Source of the DNA: Pseudevernia furfuracea
Lineage: Eukaryota > Ascomycota > Lecanoromycetes > Lecanorales > Parmeliaceae
NCBI GenBank assembly: GCA_022315425.1
Contig: JAIUPT010000044.1
Coordinates: forward strand, 21,851 to 85,850
Direction: 5' to 3'
DNA length: 64,000 nt
Shown: positions 46,201 to 56,380 of the stretch, in pieces
Layout of the letters: each line of letters begins with the position of its first letter
Numbering within the stretch: position 1 is the first letter of the stretch
Notes under the pieces: generated by a model
Database searches by the model: none
What the model was told of the DNA's origin: nothing
Seen by the model: the letters and a program-made list of their open reading frames with translations, nothing else
Position numbers and translations under genes: made by a program

Positions 46201-46859
46201 CAGCTGCAGCAATACCTTCTAGGCAGAACTCTGCCCCGCCACCTCTGCTTTCCAGGCAACCGTCTACTGCAGTGCAACCGCCTTCCAGGCAACTGTCAGC
46301 AGCAGTACAGCTGCCGTCTAGACAGGCCTCAGCAGCCGTGCCACTGCTGTCACGGCAGCCCTCAGCAGTGGGACAGCGACCATCCCAGCAGACCTCAGCG
46401 GTGGCAGCACCTCACTCCAGGCAGTCTTCTGGTGTGCCACTGCCGCTATCAAAGCAGTCTTCTGCTGTGGTTCCACCGCCACCTACTCTGTCAAGGCAGC
46501 CATCAACCTCAGCAGAGCCTCATCAGGCTGCAGGGCCCAGCCCCAGACAAGGGCTGGAGCAGGCCTGGGCAGCCCTGCTGCCCTCCCTGCTAGCAGAAGC
46601 CAACAGGCAGGGTGGTGACATAGCAGCTGCCGTGCCAGCTGCTGCTAGGTTGCCTGCTGGCTCTCAAAGTAGGGCTGAGGCAGCTGCGCCGTTGCAGACT
46701 GTTGATGACATCCTCAAGATGTGGGCGCCACTCCCTAAGGCTATGACCGCAGGTCAGGCTTCCTTTCACCTGCCTGTTAGTGCTGTCAGCATGGGCCTGT
46801 GCCACTCAAGTTTGGACATGCGCTACTCTATTTTAGTGAAACATACTGTGATGGTCTGA
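43213..46859 (+). CDS. Long disordered Ser/Gln/Pro-rich protein with SRQxS repeats
   Basis: This is nearly 3.6 kb of almost uninterrupted coding sequence, the longest coding stretch in the window. Segments change frame at about 43775, 45015 and 45500, each time by one base, so I read them as one protein. Its composition is Ser, Gln, Ala, Pro and Glu with few hydrophobic clusters, hence mostly disordered. Ordered spots include GTPRFVAEGMEDIGFAFSCS (about 43860), SEAELAAELAIADAMRKKGK (about 45150) and LEQAWAALLPSLLAEANRQG (about 46555). Between about 46218 and 46540 about nine tandem SRQ(P/L/A/N/S)S units spaced by 8-11 residues occur, each a basophilic-kinase-like RQxS site. The final DDILKMWAPLPKAMTAG precedes a GT donor at about 46755. 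Probably a scaffold or the C-terminal part of the large upstream gene; the function is unknown. Confidence 0.6.
46218..46540 (+). repeat. Coding tandem repeat, SRQxS units
   Basis: About nine imperfect units of 30-36 bases encode (P/L)SRQxSxAVxxP. Typical units read SRQPSTAVQPP, SRQLSAAVQLP and SRQASAAVPLL. Variants are SQQTS and SKQSS. The frame is kept throughout, which argues for selection at the protein level. Confidence 0.85.
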
Positions 46860-46932
46860 GGAGGATTTGTATGCTGTTTGCTGGTGCTGTCAGCATGAGC
46901 CTGTGTCACTGAATTTGCATATGCGCTTGCTG
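46778..46932 (+). repeat. Direct duplication at the exon end
   Basis: GTGCTGTCAGCATGGGCCTG at about 46781 recurs as GTGCTGTCAGCATGAGCCTG at about 46884, and similarity continues for about 45 bases (CACTCAAGTTTGGACATGCGC versus CACTGAATTTGCATATGCGC). It lies just past the likely splice donor of the long disordered exon. Confidence 0.7.
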
Positions 46933-48660
46933 GTCTTCCTGGCTGCAATATTCATGTGCTATCAGCGCACCATATGTGGGTAGTCAAGCGCTTTGCACTC
47001 AAGCATTTATCACTTGTGGTCCTGTCTGTGGCTCAATACAAGTCAGTCGCACTGGGAATGTCTGCAATGCCCTCCTATGCAAGAGAAACTTGACATGTTG
47101 CATAGATGCTGCTCTCTTGAAGCTTGACACACCTCAGATGATGCTTACTGTATTGGCATAGCAGTGTGACATCATGTCAAGCCACCCGGCCTGGACCCTG
47201 GTTTGTCACAATGAGACACAGACCTCTTCATAGTTTGTGCCTCAGTGACCAAAAGTATGAACGCCATGTGGGGCTTGTAGGCGGGCCTGCTCAGAGCGCA
47301 TCACAGCTGCTGAGAGCCATGCGTCTGGACAGGGGCCTTCTAAACGGCAGAGAGGGTCTGACTGAAAGGGACTGGCAGCCCCACACGGGCATAGGAGGCA
47401 CCCCTGGCAGACTGACAGGCCAGAGACACCAGGCCAGGTACCACCTTGTGGTGAACGGCAGCGTGTATTAAGCAGTCTGGAAGCTGGATTACTGTGTATA
47501 GATCAGCTTGGCGTCAACTGTTGATGCAGTTGCTTGCAGCATTGTTGGTGTGTGCATGCCTTTAGTATGTGCAAATGCTGTTGCGGTATTGCAAAGCCTC
47601 TGTTTTTTTGCACAAGCTGGCTGCCATATCATCTCAATGGGGCATCCTATAAATGCAACTATATGCCAAAGCCCTGATAGAGAGGAGGATGTCTCACACC
47701 GTCCGTCAGCCAATCCACCTGACATTTGCACACAATTCTTTTGAATTCATTGATTCAAATCTATGGCCGTCTTTGCTCTTGCATCAGCAAGGTAGGCGTT
47801 AGCTTTTCCTCAACCCAAGTCAGAAGGCCATACAGCAGGTTTACTTTCAGCACCTGAGTGCATGCAGTCAATGCGCCAAGCACCGCGCTGCATATCAGTC
47901 CTGTAGATACCAATCATCCAACCCTTGTGTTACAGACTTGCATTGTCTGCAGTCACATACACAAGCGTTTCTGCTTTGCAAGAAGAACTCTGTGTGGTTA
48001 TGACAGGTCAGCTGATGGCAGGGGCATGGTATCAGAAGGAAGCACAGGCTGTAGCAGGCTGCATCTGAACCACCCCCATGCTCACGGCCTGCGTTTGCTT
48101 CGTCTGGACCCCAGGCAGCAGCAATCAGGCAGGGACGCACACACAGGTGCATCTGGTGGAGATGTGCATGCTGTACAGGAGAGGACTCAGGCTGCAGGCA
48201 ATCAGCTCAGGTCAGCTATGCAGTGAGCTTGTCGTGACAGTTGTCTTTGCTTTTGTCACATCACCAAAGGGCATTTGGGCAGTGTAGCGAAGTGTAGCAA
48301 ATTGCACATGCTGAAGAACTCATCCTGGATGTCTTATTGATCGGCATTCATGCATGTCAGATGAAATACTTGCTGCTCAAGTTGCAGACAGCGCTGTGGT
48401 GTGCCCTGGTTTGCTGGCTTTGTATGATTAATGCCAGTTCTGTTTTAGAGAAGCCAAAAACAGGAGGGCATTTCAAGAGAGTGGAAGTGTTTGCATCCCC
48501 CCCCCCCCCTTTTGACATATCACACAAGCCAGATGCAGTGTCACTGATGTTCCTCTTGCAATCAAAGCAATTGCTTTGCTAAGTCTGTCTGATGGCATTG
48601 ATCATGCTGTTTTGGTTTCACACTTCCATTATCTGCCACCCCAAAACTTCCCCAGACCAA
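46933..48660. other. Mostly non-coding, with two possible exons and a poly-C run
   Basis: Two plus-strand frames look exon-like: about 47250-47470 (QLLRAMRLDRGLLNGREGLT) and about 48075-48225 (LVEMCMLYRRGLRLQ). I cannot place them in a gene with confidence. A run of about 13 C lies at 48498-48510 before TTTTGACATA. Nothing else stands out. Confidence 0.35.
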
Positions 48661-48667
48661 AGCAGCA

Positions 48668-50856
48668 TTGCTGTCCTGCAGGCTATTAAGGTTGCCAGTC
48701 GCCCCACCTGCCACCCCTACCCCGGCCCCTGAGCAGAACAACACCCAAACCTCCAAGCAACCTCTACAGGATGCCAACGGTCGCCACGACCCCCCACCCC
48801 TACTGCCTGCCCCCTCTTACCCCCCTTCCCAGCTCAGGGCCTCCTCAAACGCAGACCACACTGTGCGCAGCAGTTCACAGGCACTACGCTCTCATGAGCC
48901 TGCCAGCATCACTGTTGGCAGCATTGCCAATGCATACTTTGGTTCTGCACCTGGTGGGGCTGTGCCTGCGTGGGGCCCATGCTCAGCTTGGCCCTGCCCC
49001 TGAAGCTTCTCAACCAGCTGCATTGGCAGGGCTAGGTTTCAGCATGTTTCAAAGTCCTGCTGCTACCAGCCCTGCCTCAGATCATGCACAGCTGCCCCAC
49101 ACATCTGACACTGTGCCTTATGCAAGCAACTACTTGGCCGGTCTCCCTTGGGAAGCTGCTGCAGCAGCTGGAATGGCTGCACAGCTGCCACAGCAGATGC
49201 TACAGCAAGACGAGGCATACCCGAAGCTGGAGCTTGACAGCAAACGTGGCAGTGGTATGCTCTTGCTGCAGCTGCAAGCCGGCCAAACAGCACTGGTGCA
49301 AGCAACTCCAGCAGCAAGAGAGCCAGATCTGCGCTGCATGGCAAGCCTCCTTTGAATGCTGGGGCTGCGCCAAAGAGCCCCAGGGCAGTAGCCAACAGCC
49401 CTGGTGAGGCCACAGCGTCAAAGCCGGTGCTGGCTGAAGACCTCCAGAGTGGACAATCAGAGCATCAGAGGAGGAATATCAGATCACCGCCCCACTATCA
49501 TGAAGCCAGGTGCATGTCACACCCACTAATGTATTGATTGTTGCTGGCAGACATGCCTGTAATGCATGACATGCATTTGTACCGTGTCAAGTACCAGAAG
49601 CTCGGCTTTTCTTGATTCAACAGTCTTTGCAGTCTCTTGCTTATGAGGGGCACTTTGTTCAGGCAGTACACTTGCAGCTCTGCACCTGGACAATGACTCC
49701 ATGCTCAAAACCATACCAACCCAACAGAAAGAAAATCTGGCACCTTGAGGCAACTATACCAAGCTTGGGGTGAGGCCCATGTGGCTGCATGCAAAGAGCG
49801 TGTGCATTTGTGCAGGCCGCCAGGCGCGCCCGGCAACAGCTGCTTTGACGCCAGTGTCAGGGTGCACAGACTGGGCCACGGCCAGCAGAGCCCACATGCA
49901 TCTGCAGAGGCACTCCTTGCCCTTGACTACGACAGGGGCAACTCTCAGCAGCCAAAGCGTCGGCAAGCTGCCTTACAGCAGCTGGCTGCACGCTCTAGGT
50001 CCAGGAGCGCTTCTTCCAGCAGGGCTGTCTCCCAGCAGCCCTCCAGGGCAGACTTGGATCTGCCCCAGTCTCTGGATCACTCCCTGCTGAATGCTGCGCT
50101 AGATGAAGACGCAGCTGCAGCCCGCTTGGCAGGTGACTACCTGGCAGCAGTACAGTCAGCTGCTTCCCTGCACACCTCAGCTTCAAGCTGGCCGCAGCAA
50201 GTTGACATACCAGCTCAGGGTCACACCCAGCAGGGTAGCAGTGAGGCAAGAGGCAATGGCGTTATGAGCCGGGACTGGGAGGGTGTTCTGAGGCGAGGGG
50301 TGGAGCTGGCTCAAGGACCCACCACAGATCAGTTCCTACAAGTGGTGGATCTCTATCCAGAGGAGAGGCTTGGACAGGTATGAGCTGCTGTTGAGTTGTT
50401 CTTTATGCTCCTGATGTCAGTGCATGTACAGCATGAATAGGCAACTGTATGCTGTCCCATGCAGTGTTTGCTCATGCGCTGCTGCAGTGCCCAGATTGAG
50501 TATGCCTGACTGATGAGCCCGACACGGTGGCTGATTACGCAGCCTGCACAGTCTGAGACTGGTATTTCTGTCAAATGGCATCTTGTTTGCAAGCGTATCA
50601 GCATATTGGTGCATACTTAACTGGCTTTGTTACAACCGTCTCAGTCCACATGATTTGTTCTCAGATGACAAATGTTGGCATGCAGATCACAGGTCAAAGC
50701 GATTGGCGCCAGGAGAGCTCAGCCACAGGGCAGCAGCCACACGTCTCAAAACAAAGAAGGATGGCTGCTGAACTGGCTGACATCCTAAGTCAACTAGATG
50801 ATGCAGCCAGACTTGCAGATGAACTGGATTTCGGAGTTGGGAGCAGGCTTCATTGA
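48668..50856 (+). CDS. Disordered Pro/Ala/Ser/Gln-rich exons ending a large gene
   Basis: The first part (48668-49000) is Pro-rich, then one base changes frame near 48980 and Ala/Gln-rich sequence follows (LAGLPWEAAAAAGMAAQLPQ, about 49130). A further segment (49350-49510) has KSPRAVANSPGEATASKP. The exon 49750-50378 is Arg/Ser-rich (LQQLAARSRSRSASSSRAVS) with a more ordered end, MSRDWEGVLRRGVELAQGPT and LQVVDLYPEERLGQ, then donor CAG|GTATGA. The last exon (about 50690-50856) reads KQRRMAAELADILSQLDDAA and ends GVGSRLH. The RS-rich stretch could be a phosphorylation or RNA-binding region. No family is recognised. It probably continues the large plus-strand gene upstream, as no promoter-like break is evident. 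Confidence 0.45.
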
Positions 50857-51599
50857 CTTTTTGTGCACAAGAAGACCTAGGGCTTTTGTTGTTCACCTCT
50901 TTGTCAGCTTACAAGCTTGAGACTTACCTAATGGGGGCACTGAGTGTGCATCTTCAAAACATCTGATGTTCCAAAGTGTATCGTGACTATGCGAGAATGC
51001 TTAGCAAACAGCCACTTTGACTCTGGTAAAAAGCATGGCGCATGCTATGACTTGCTAAATAGGCTGATACAGTACTCATCACTGATGCACACTGCTGATC
51101 CACCATTCAAAGCAGCAAACAACTTTGCTAATAGTATGAGTTTGATAGCAGCTGTCACAAGCTTTGCGGGAGTCACTTGACAACACTGAGAGGGCAATAC
51201 AAACAACAGTGGCCAATGTCTTTTTGCAATTGTGTAGAGATTGTGTACAGCATCTTGGAGTGCAACCTCACGTCTGAAAGCCTGTCTGCCACGCCCCATG
51301 CTGCAGCTACTTTAGGTTGCCACGGGACTTCTGAACACACGAGCATGCCCCGCGCCTGCTTTGGTTCTACACACTGCATGTCACCTTGTGCCCGGCTTTC
51401 CAGTCCTTGGCCTGGCACTCCTTGCTGCAGTAGCTGACTTCACGACATTTGCCACACTTCAATGGTGCTGGCAGCTTGCAAATCTCACACCTACGTCCTG
51501 CCGGAACAGGGTCCTGCAAGGCCAACATCACAGCGCTTACTTTGCCTCAAGCACACAGCACATCATTCTCTTGCAGCGCTGACACTTCGGCAACAGGTA
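50857..51599. other. Spacer between the large gene and the mobile-element remains
   Basis: About 740 bases without a supported gene. Open frames of 60-90 codons on both strands have no recognisable features. It should include the 3' untranslated region of the plus-strand gene. Confidence 0.45.
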
Positions 51600-51644
51600 A
51601 CAAAGTTTGGTGGTGGTTCGCGACAAACCACCACCAAATTTTGT
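51600..51644. repeat. 19-bp hairpin at the 3' side of the element remains
   Basis: ACAAAGTTTGGTGGTGGTT (51600-51618) and AACCACCACCAAATTTTGT (51626-51644) are reverse complements except for one G/A difference, with a seven-base loop CGCGACA. It lies about 100 bases beyond the last minus-strand element frame, on its 3' side. A terminal stem-loop would suit a Helitron-type element, but no CTRR motif follows. Confidence 0.85.
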
Positions 51645-51725
51645 GTTGAGACAAACATGCATGATCCCTTTGAAATGTCCATGATACATCCAGAGTGTGA
51701 ACAATCCCATTGGTTGATACAAGCT

Positions 51726-53242
51726 CTACATGTGACACAAATCTGATTCATCAGCATGACATGCACAGCTGAAAATCACAGACAGCTTTGAATCCCTGAC
51801 AGAACGCACCTTGATGTTGGAGGCATTCATCCCGCATTTGACATAGGTTGCACTCAGCAGTGGCTGAACTTCATAAGGCAGCACGTTGATGTTGATCTTT
51901 GCAAGACCCTTGACCAACTGCTTTTTTATGCTGTTGGGCGTCAATGGCTTCACAAGACTGTCTGGATCATGGATCAAGTACACATTAGCTGCCTGGCGAT
52001 TCCGAATCGACCCCATCAGCGAAGCTTCTGACACGCGTGCAACAGACATCATAGATATGAGACCCAGGGGACAGATGAGCATGTTTGGGAGCCGCGGAAG
52101 TATGACATCTCGTTTTGGGCCAACTCGAGAGGCCTCCTGCTTGAAGATGACATAGTGTTGATTGGCGGGGTTCATGTCAAACATCTTCCAGGTCAAAACT
52201 TCCTCTATGGATACGTTGCTTGTATGCAGATTGTTGCAACCACGCTGCAGTCAGAAACACCAGAAATCTTAGGTGGGCATGCTTGCGTTGAGCTTGTAGC
52301 AGCAAGCCTGCAGACCTCCTGCAAGTTTGTCCCATCAACATGTACAGAAGGCAGCAGCAACGATTACTGGTCAAAGACATTTGCTGAAAGTGCGAATTTG
52401 TGGCCTCATTGCACCATGCAAGGATTTTTACCTTGCCTCATACATCTCCTCTTTTGTCAGGTTGGTGATGAGAGATTCATAGGCTGAGATTGACAGCCCA
52501 TTGTAGGAAGCTTTTGCAGGAGGCTGGCTCAAGGAATACACCTTCTGCTTGTAGCTGTCGCGAAAGACAGGAGGATAGATCTCCAGACAATAAGACCTTG
52601 CCAAGCTTATGTGGCCTAGAAACCCGAGGATGCATCCCATGGCATCAGCAATAAGCTGTAATGTAGGTGTGAGCTTCAGGCCTGTGCCACCAATAAGAAA
52701 TGTGAGTAACGTGGGAACACCTCATTGTATAGCTGGTCATGGAGGAGCCATGCACCTGGTTGGTATAGGGCACCCAGGGAGTTATGGACTAAAGTCAGGT
52801 CAAACCTGCTCATCTTACTCCAGCGACATTTCAGGAACAGAGACAGGGCATCTGTAGCTGCCTTTTTCTTATCTGGTATGTTAGCGCTTCCTATTGGTGG
52901 AAAGTCTGCAGCAGCATAGTCAAGGACCATGCTACGAAAGTTGTCTGCTTCCTGCAAGTATGATGCAATGTCAGCATCATGTGTGGACTGTTTTAGTACT
53001 CTAAGGGCATCATCCCTGTGCTAGCTATAGAGTAAGTAATCACGGCATTTTCCTACATATTCGAGTGCCCGCAGAAAGCCATTTTTCTTTGAGTCTGCAA
53101 CGAAACGACTAACATCCACGTTGTGCGTAGCTGGATGCCTTTCGATGTAGGCAGCCCAAAGATCCAGACCCTCCTCCCTTGTTGTGGGTTCTGATCTAGA
53201 CACTAGAGGTATCAAGAGCTCTTTGCCTGAGGGATATTTCAC
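51726..53242 (-). pseudogene. Decayed mobile-element protein, unrecognised
   Basis: A continuous minus-strand frame runs from 53242 (reading KELLIPLVSRSEPTTREEGL ... VDVSRFVADSKKNGFLRALE) to 52676 with a single in-frame TAG at 53021-53023; both sides read smoothly in the same frame (GKCRDYLLYS, stop, HRDDALRVLKQSTHDADIAS). A one-base change near 52690 continues into LIADAMGCILGFLGHISLAR and LTKEEMYEA, ending at a possible donor near 52430. The frame 52196-51726 (NQHYVIFKQEASRVGPKRDV, TPNSIKKQLVKGLAKININV, LLSATYVKCGMNASNIKVRS) has faint resemblance to tyrosine-recombinase C-termini, but I cannot find the catalytic Arg/His/Tyr set. The A+T-rich composition and helicase neighbour suggest a mobile or viral-like element. 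Function not assigned. Confidence 0.4.
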
Positions 53243-53447
53243 ACTTGCAGTTGACTGCAGGATCGCGGCACCGAAAACAAATTGGTCTTTGCAAAGGGTC
53301 CATGAGCCTTTTCGCTGTTCAGACGTGAGCTGTCAAAGTACCAGGATCAAGGCTCATAGTACTATTGATGGTTCGGAGCGTTCAGGCTCAAAATCATGCG
53401 CTACTGATCATGCCATGCCATGCCTGCCCATGCCACTAAGACAAGGT

Positions 53448-53513
53448 TCGCCCCTTTGGGGCTAAAAAACGGCGCAAGCCCGCTACTGACTATAGCACTT
53501 GGATTTAGCCCCT
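53448..53513. repeat. Compound hairpin just past the PIF1-like frame
   Basis: GCCCCTTTGGGGC at 53450-53462 is a tight five-base-pair hairpin. GGGGCTAAA at 53458-53466 also pairs with TTTAGCCCC at 53504-53512, enclosing GGCGCAAGCCCGC. It lies about 50-120 bases downstream of the PIF1 C-terminus on the minus strand, where a Helitron 3' terminal hairpin would be expected. The alternative pairings are visible but untested. Confidence 0.6.
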
Positions 53514-53566
53514 GGTAATCAGCACAGAGCATCATGCATTCAAGATGTTCTGGTTCACAATGATAC

Positions 53567-54120
53567 TCATGATGAGATAGGGCGTAGTGCCAACCTAGCA
53601 TACTCCTCATGCACTGCATTGTCTATCAAATTCAACTTGGACCTCTGCAGTCTGGTAAGCATGACACCCTCAAGGTTGCGCATCCTGCTGAGTGCCACAT
53701 AAGCCTGGCCGTGAGCAAACACATTTCTACCTAAGTCAATGACTGCTTTGTCTAAACTCATGCACCTTGGTGATGCACCAAGCCAATAGTAGTGGGAAGT
53801 GGTAGCGTTCTGAATTATGCTGCCCATTCGAGCTCTAAAATCTGGCCGTCATGGCGTGAATGACAGTGGAGCCTGGCTCAGTGCCTCATCACCATGCAAT
53901 CTGCTCTGCCTGCCCACATCTTCATTGTCAAATCTGATTTCAATACCATCTGGTTGTGCAGTCGAGCTATCCCCTTGAGACCAATGAAAGCCAGTGATGG
54001 TGCCACACGCCCTATTCACAAGACCATCATCTGTGCTGACATTTCTTGCGCAGCATGACTCTAGCACCTGTGAGGCACACGAGCAACGTAACACCTGGCT
54101 TCATTTGCTTTTGCTCGTGC
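53567..54120 (-). pseudogene. PIF1-like helicase, C-terminal domain, degenerate
   Basis: PIF1 family helicases unwind DNA, and Helitrons and some viruses carry them. The minus strand reads TGARVMLRKNVSTDDGLVN, ACGTITGFHW and IEIRFDNEDVG (about 54070-53930), then HFPLLLAWCIT (about 53775), then MSLDKAVIDLGRNVFAHGQA and YVALSRMRNLEGVMLTRLQR (about 53765-53640). These are the characteristic C-terminal helicase blocks (LxNGxxG, FPLxLAWAxTIHKxQG, YVALSRxxxLEG). The frame is broken by an extra A near 54037, a TGA and a TAG near 53830-53850, and small deletions that remove the HKxQG motif. The N-terminal Walker A and B half is not found upstream. The copy is therefore truncated and inactive as it stands. 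Confidence 0.75.
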
Positions 54121-54373
54121 ACAATGGGTATGTCAACCTATCGGTGTCATGCATCAGCTGCAGATATTCTCACCTCTAGCACTTGTCTCAAGCCTCCACA
54201 GTTGTGAGTGTCATTCGAATGAGCTTAGCATCAATATGACTTCTGTTGCAATGGCTCTGCTTTACCATACCATGGCCAGCAGTGATGCGATGTACGGTGG
54301 TGCCAGCAGGGATGCTGCTGGACAGGCGCGTGTGATGGATCATGCATGATACTCTGATTGGGGTTGAGACTGG

Positions 54374-55100
54374 TCATATTGGGGACAGCTGGCAGTGGTG
54401 GCCAGGGTGCAATGGCCCGAGGTAATGTAGTTGGAGGTATGGGAGTAGTGGCGCTGAGCTGTGGCCCAATTGGCTGCTGGGGAGGCTGTGCCGCTGCTGC
54501 AGCAGAGCTGCTACCAAACAAGTTGACATGACTGTCATTGACAGAGCAGCATAGCCTGCTGCTGCTGCAGGTGCCCTACGCCTGACTGACCTGGTCTTCT
54601 TGTGAGCGCTTGCGTTTGCTGCCCGGACAGCTTCAGCCTGCTGTTCAGACATAGCAGCTCTTCTGGCACGTTTTTGTTGAGCTTGATGGGCCTTACGAGC
54701 CAACTCCGCCGCGTCTGGCTGCGCACCTGGCTGAGACAGATCAGGCAGATTGCTGGCGTCCTGCAGGGTGAGCCGGTTGCAACTGCGGCCGGCAGATCCG
54801 GCGCAGGGTCTTGCCTGCAATCAGTGTCATGTTGAGACCAGCATGCCTCAGGCAGGGGTGGGCATATAGTCCTGTTTGAAACCTGCAAGATCACCCTTGG
54901 TGCGAGTTCCCACGACGAGCACTGCGTAAGGCTCTTCTCGCATTTGCTGCAGCCTTCTTGCTTTCCTGTACTCTCTGGTCGTCCTGAGACACTTCTATGA
55001 CCTGTTTCTTTCTGCTCTTGCTTGCCTTGTGTTTTTTGACTGGCACGTTGCTATAAAAGTTATACCAAGTAGGTGCAGATCTTTGATGACTTGATAGCAT
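54374..55100 (-). pseudogene. Basic Ala/Arg/Gln-rich N-terminal part of the element
   Basis: Two frames, 55100-54891 and about 54820-54374, are strongly basic: KKHKASKSRKKQVIEVSQDD and ANARRALRSARR, then ARKAHQAQQKRARRAAMSEQ and VRAANASAHKKTRS, followed by a Pro-rich stretch (PQQPIGPQLSATTPIPPT in an overlapping frame). Repeats of the form RRAAMSxxQxxxxRxANAxAH precede the Rep/helicase domains of many Helitron-like proteins, which is the main reason to link this segment to the PIF1 fragment downstream. The link between the two is broken and no Rep catalytic motif is seen. Confidence 0.35.
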
Positions 55101-56362
55101 TGCTCAGCATAAGAGCATTATCTGATTGAACAGGCCCAACTATCAGGTACATGCACAGTACCCAGCGCGGAGCGCGAACAGCACACTCTGCAGTGCACTT
55201 TGCAGTGCATGTTGCCTAAACAGGTTCGGACAGACACATTTCCTCTTTCTTCCGCAACTCTTCTTCTTTCTGGGGTAACTTCATAAGGGCTTGCGCCAAA
55301 AACCCTGCTCTATACTGCTTTCAAACGAAGACCTGATGTGCGTCTGTATATATTTGTGTAGACATTCTGGATGTGATCAACAGTCAGTTGAGCAAATATA
55401 TATATGTGTAAAAAGGCTGGCTGTCATGCATGTACTTGGTGATGACATGCTGAAGGATGAAGTCAGGATGCGTGGTCCCAAGTTTCAGCCGAATTGGATA
55501 GTATATCAAATGTACTACCTGGGTGGTATTGCAGCTGCTGCTGATCTGCATACTTGACAAGGCGCTGGTACCATGACGTCAGCATGAAGGCTGCTGATTG
55601 TCACCCACCAAGAACTAGGCCTAGGCCCCGAAACAATGTTGTCAACATATTGAGGAGTTGGGGCGCTGTGATCTGCCTGGTGAATTAAGAGACTTTTTTC
55701 TCACCCCCAATCTTTTGACATGTTTTGGGACCTAGGGGGGCGGGCAAAGAAATGCAATGAGAAATGCAGCGAGAAATGCAAAATGGTATGTGAGCCAGAC
55801 TGGTATGACGTAACAGGCTTGACTCACAACACGTTTACAGTCGGCATTTGAGCTGGCAGATCCTGGTCTTGATCCCTAAACGGTCTGACATGCGACCCGC
55901 GGGGATCGTGCCTGGGGGACGCCAGCGGGTTACAGAGTACGGGCTGAACTGCATAGGCTGCATCCCATGCACTTCAGCCATAGCTTCTTGTGCCCCCTCA
56001 ACGACTTCCCGCAGCGTCTCATCGCATACAGGTCGAGACGATCAAGCGTCTATATTCTTGTAGCACACCTTGAAGTGCATCGACCATAAGAGGTCGCCAA
56101 ACAGCTGTGGTACCGACGTCCATGAGCCCAGACGATTTGTCTGTGAAAGCCGAGCACAGTCAGGACAGTGCCGAACAGCTATCTCCTGTGTGGGAGGACT
56201 CTGCTTCTGCAACGCAGTTCAGATCAGGTCGGTTCCGCACAGAAAGCAGCTCAAGCGCGGTCTGTACGCTGCTCGGGACATGTAGATCGTCGCATGCTGC
56301 AGCCTGCGTTGCTTGCAAGACTGTAAGGCTGTGATAAGCTCGCAAAAGTTAATTTTCTTGAT
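55101..56362. other. Region between element remains and septin gene
   Basis: It contains CGCGGAGCGCG and tandem GCAGTGCACTTTGCAGTGCA near 55155-55205, and three GAAATGCA-type units near 55750-55785. A frame at 55291-55557 ends QPNWIVYQMYYLGGIAAAA. Another at 56107-56331 is Ser/Glu-rich (SPDDLSVKAEHSQDSAEQLS) and could be a 5' exon or upstream ORF of the septin gene. Neither is supported by a domain. Confidence 0.35.
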
Positions 56363-56380
56363 GATGTCTCTGCTAGACAT

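Noticed and set aside
48498..48510. Poly-C run as a biological signal
   Set aside because: An isolated homopolymer in a non-coding stretch, whose length may itself be a sequencing artefact.
53450..53475. Hairpin GCCCCTTTGGGGC followed by TAAAAAA as a bacterial-type terminator
   Set aside because: The host is eukaryotic and the run on the relevant strand is A rather than T; the element-terminus explanation is more plausible.
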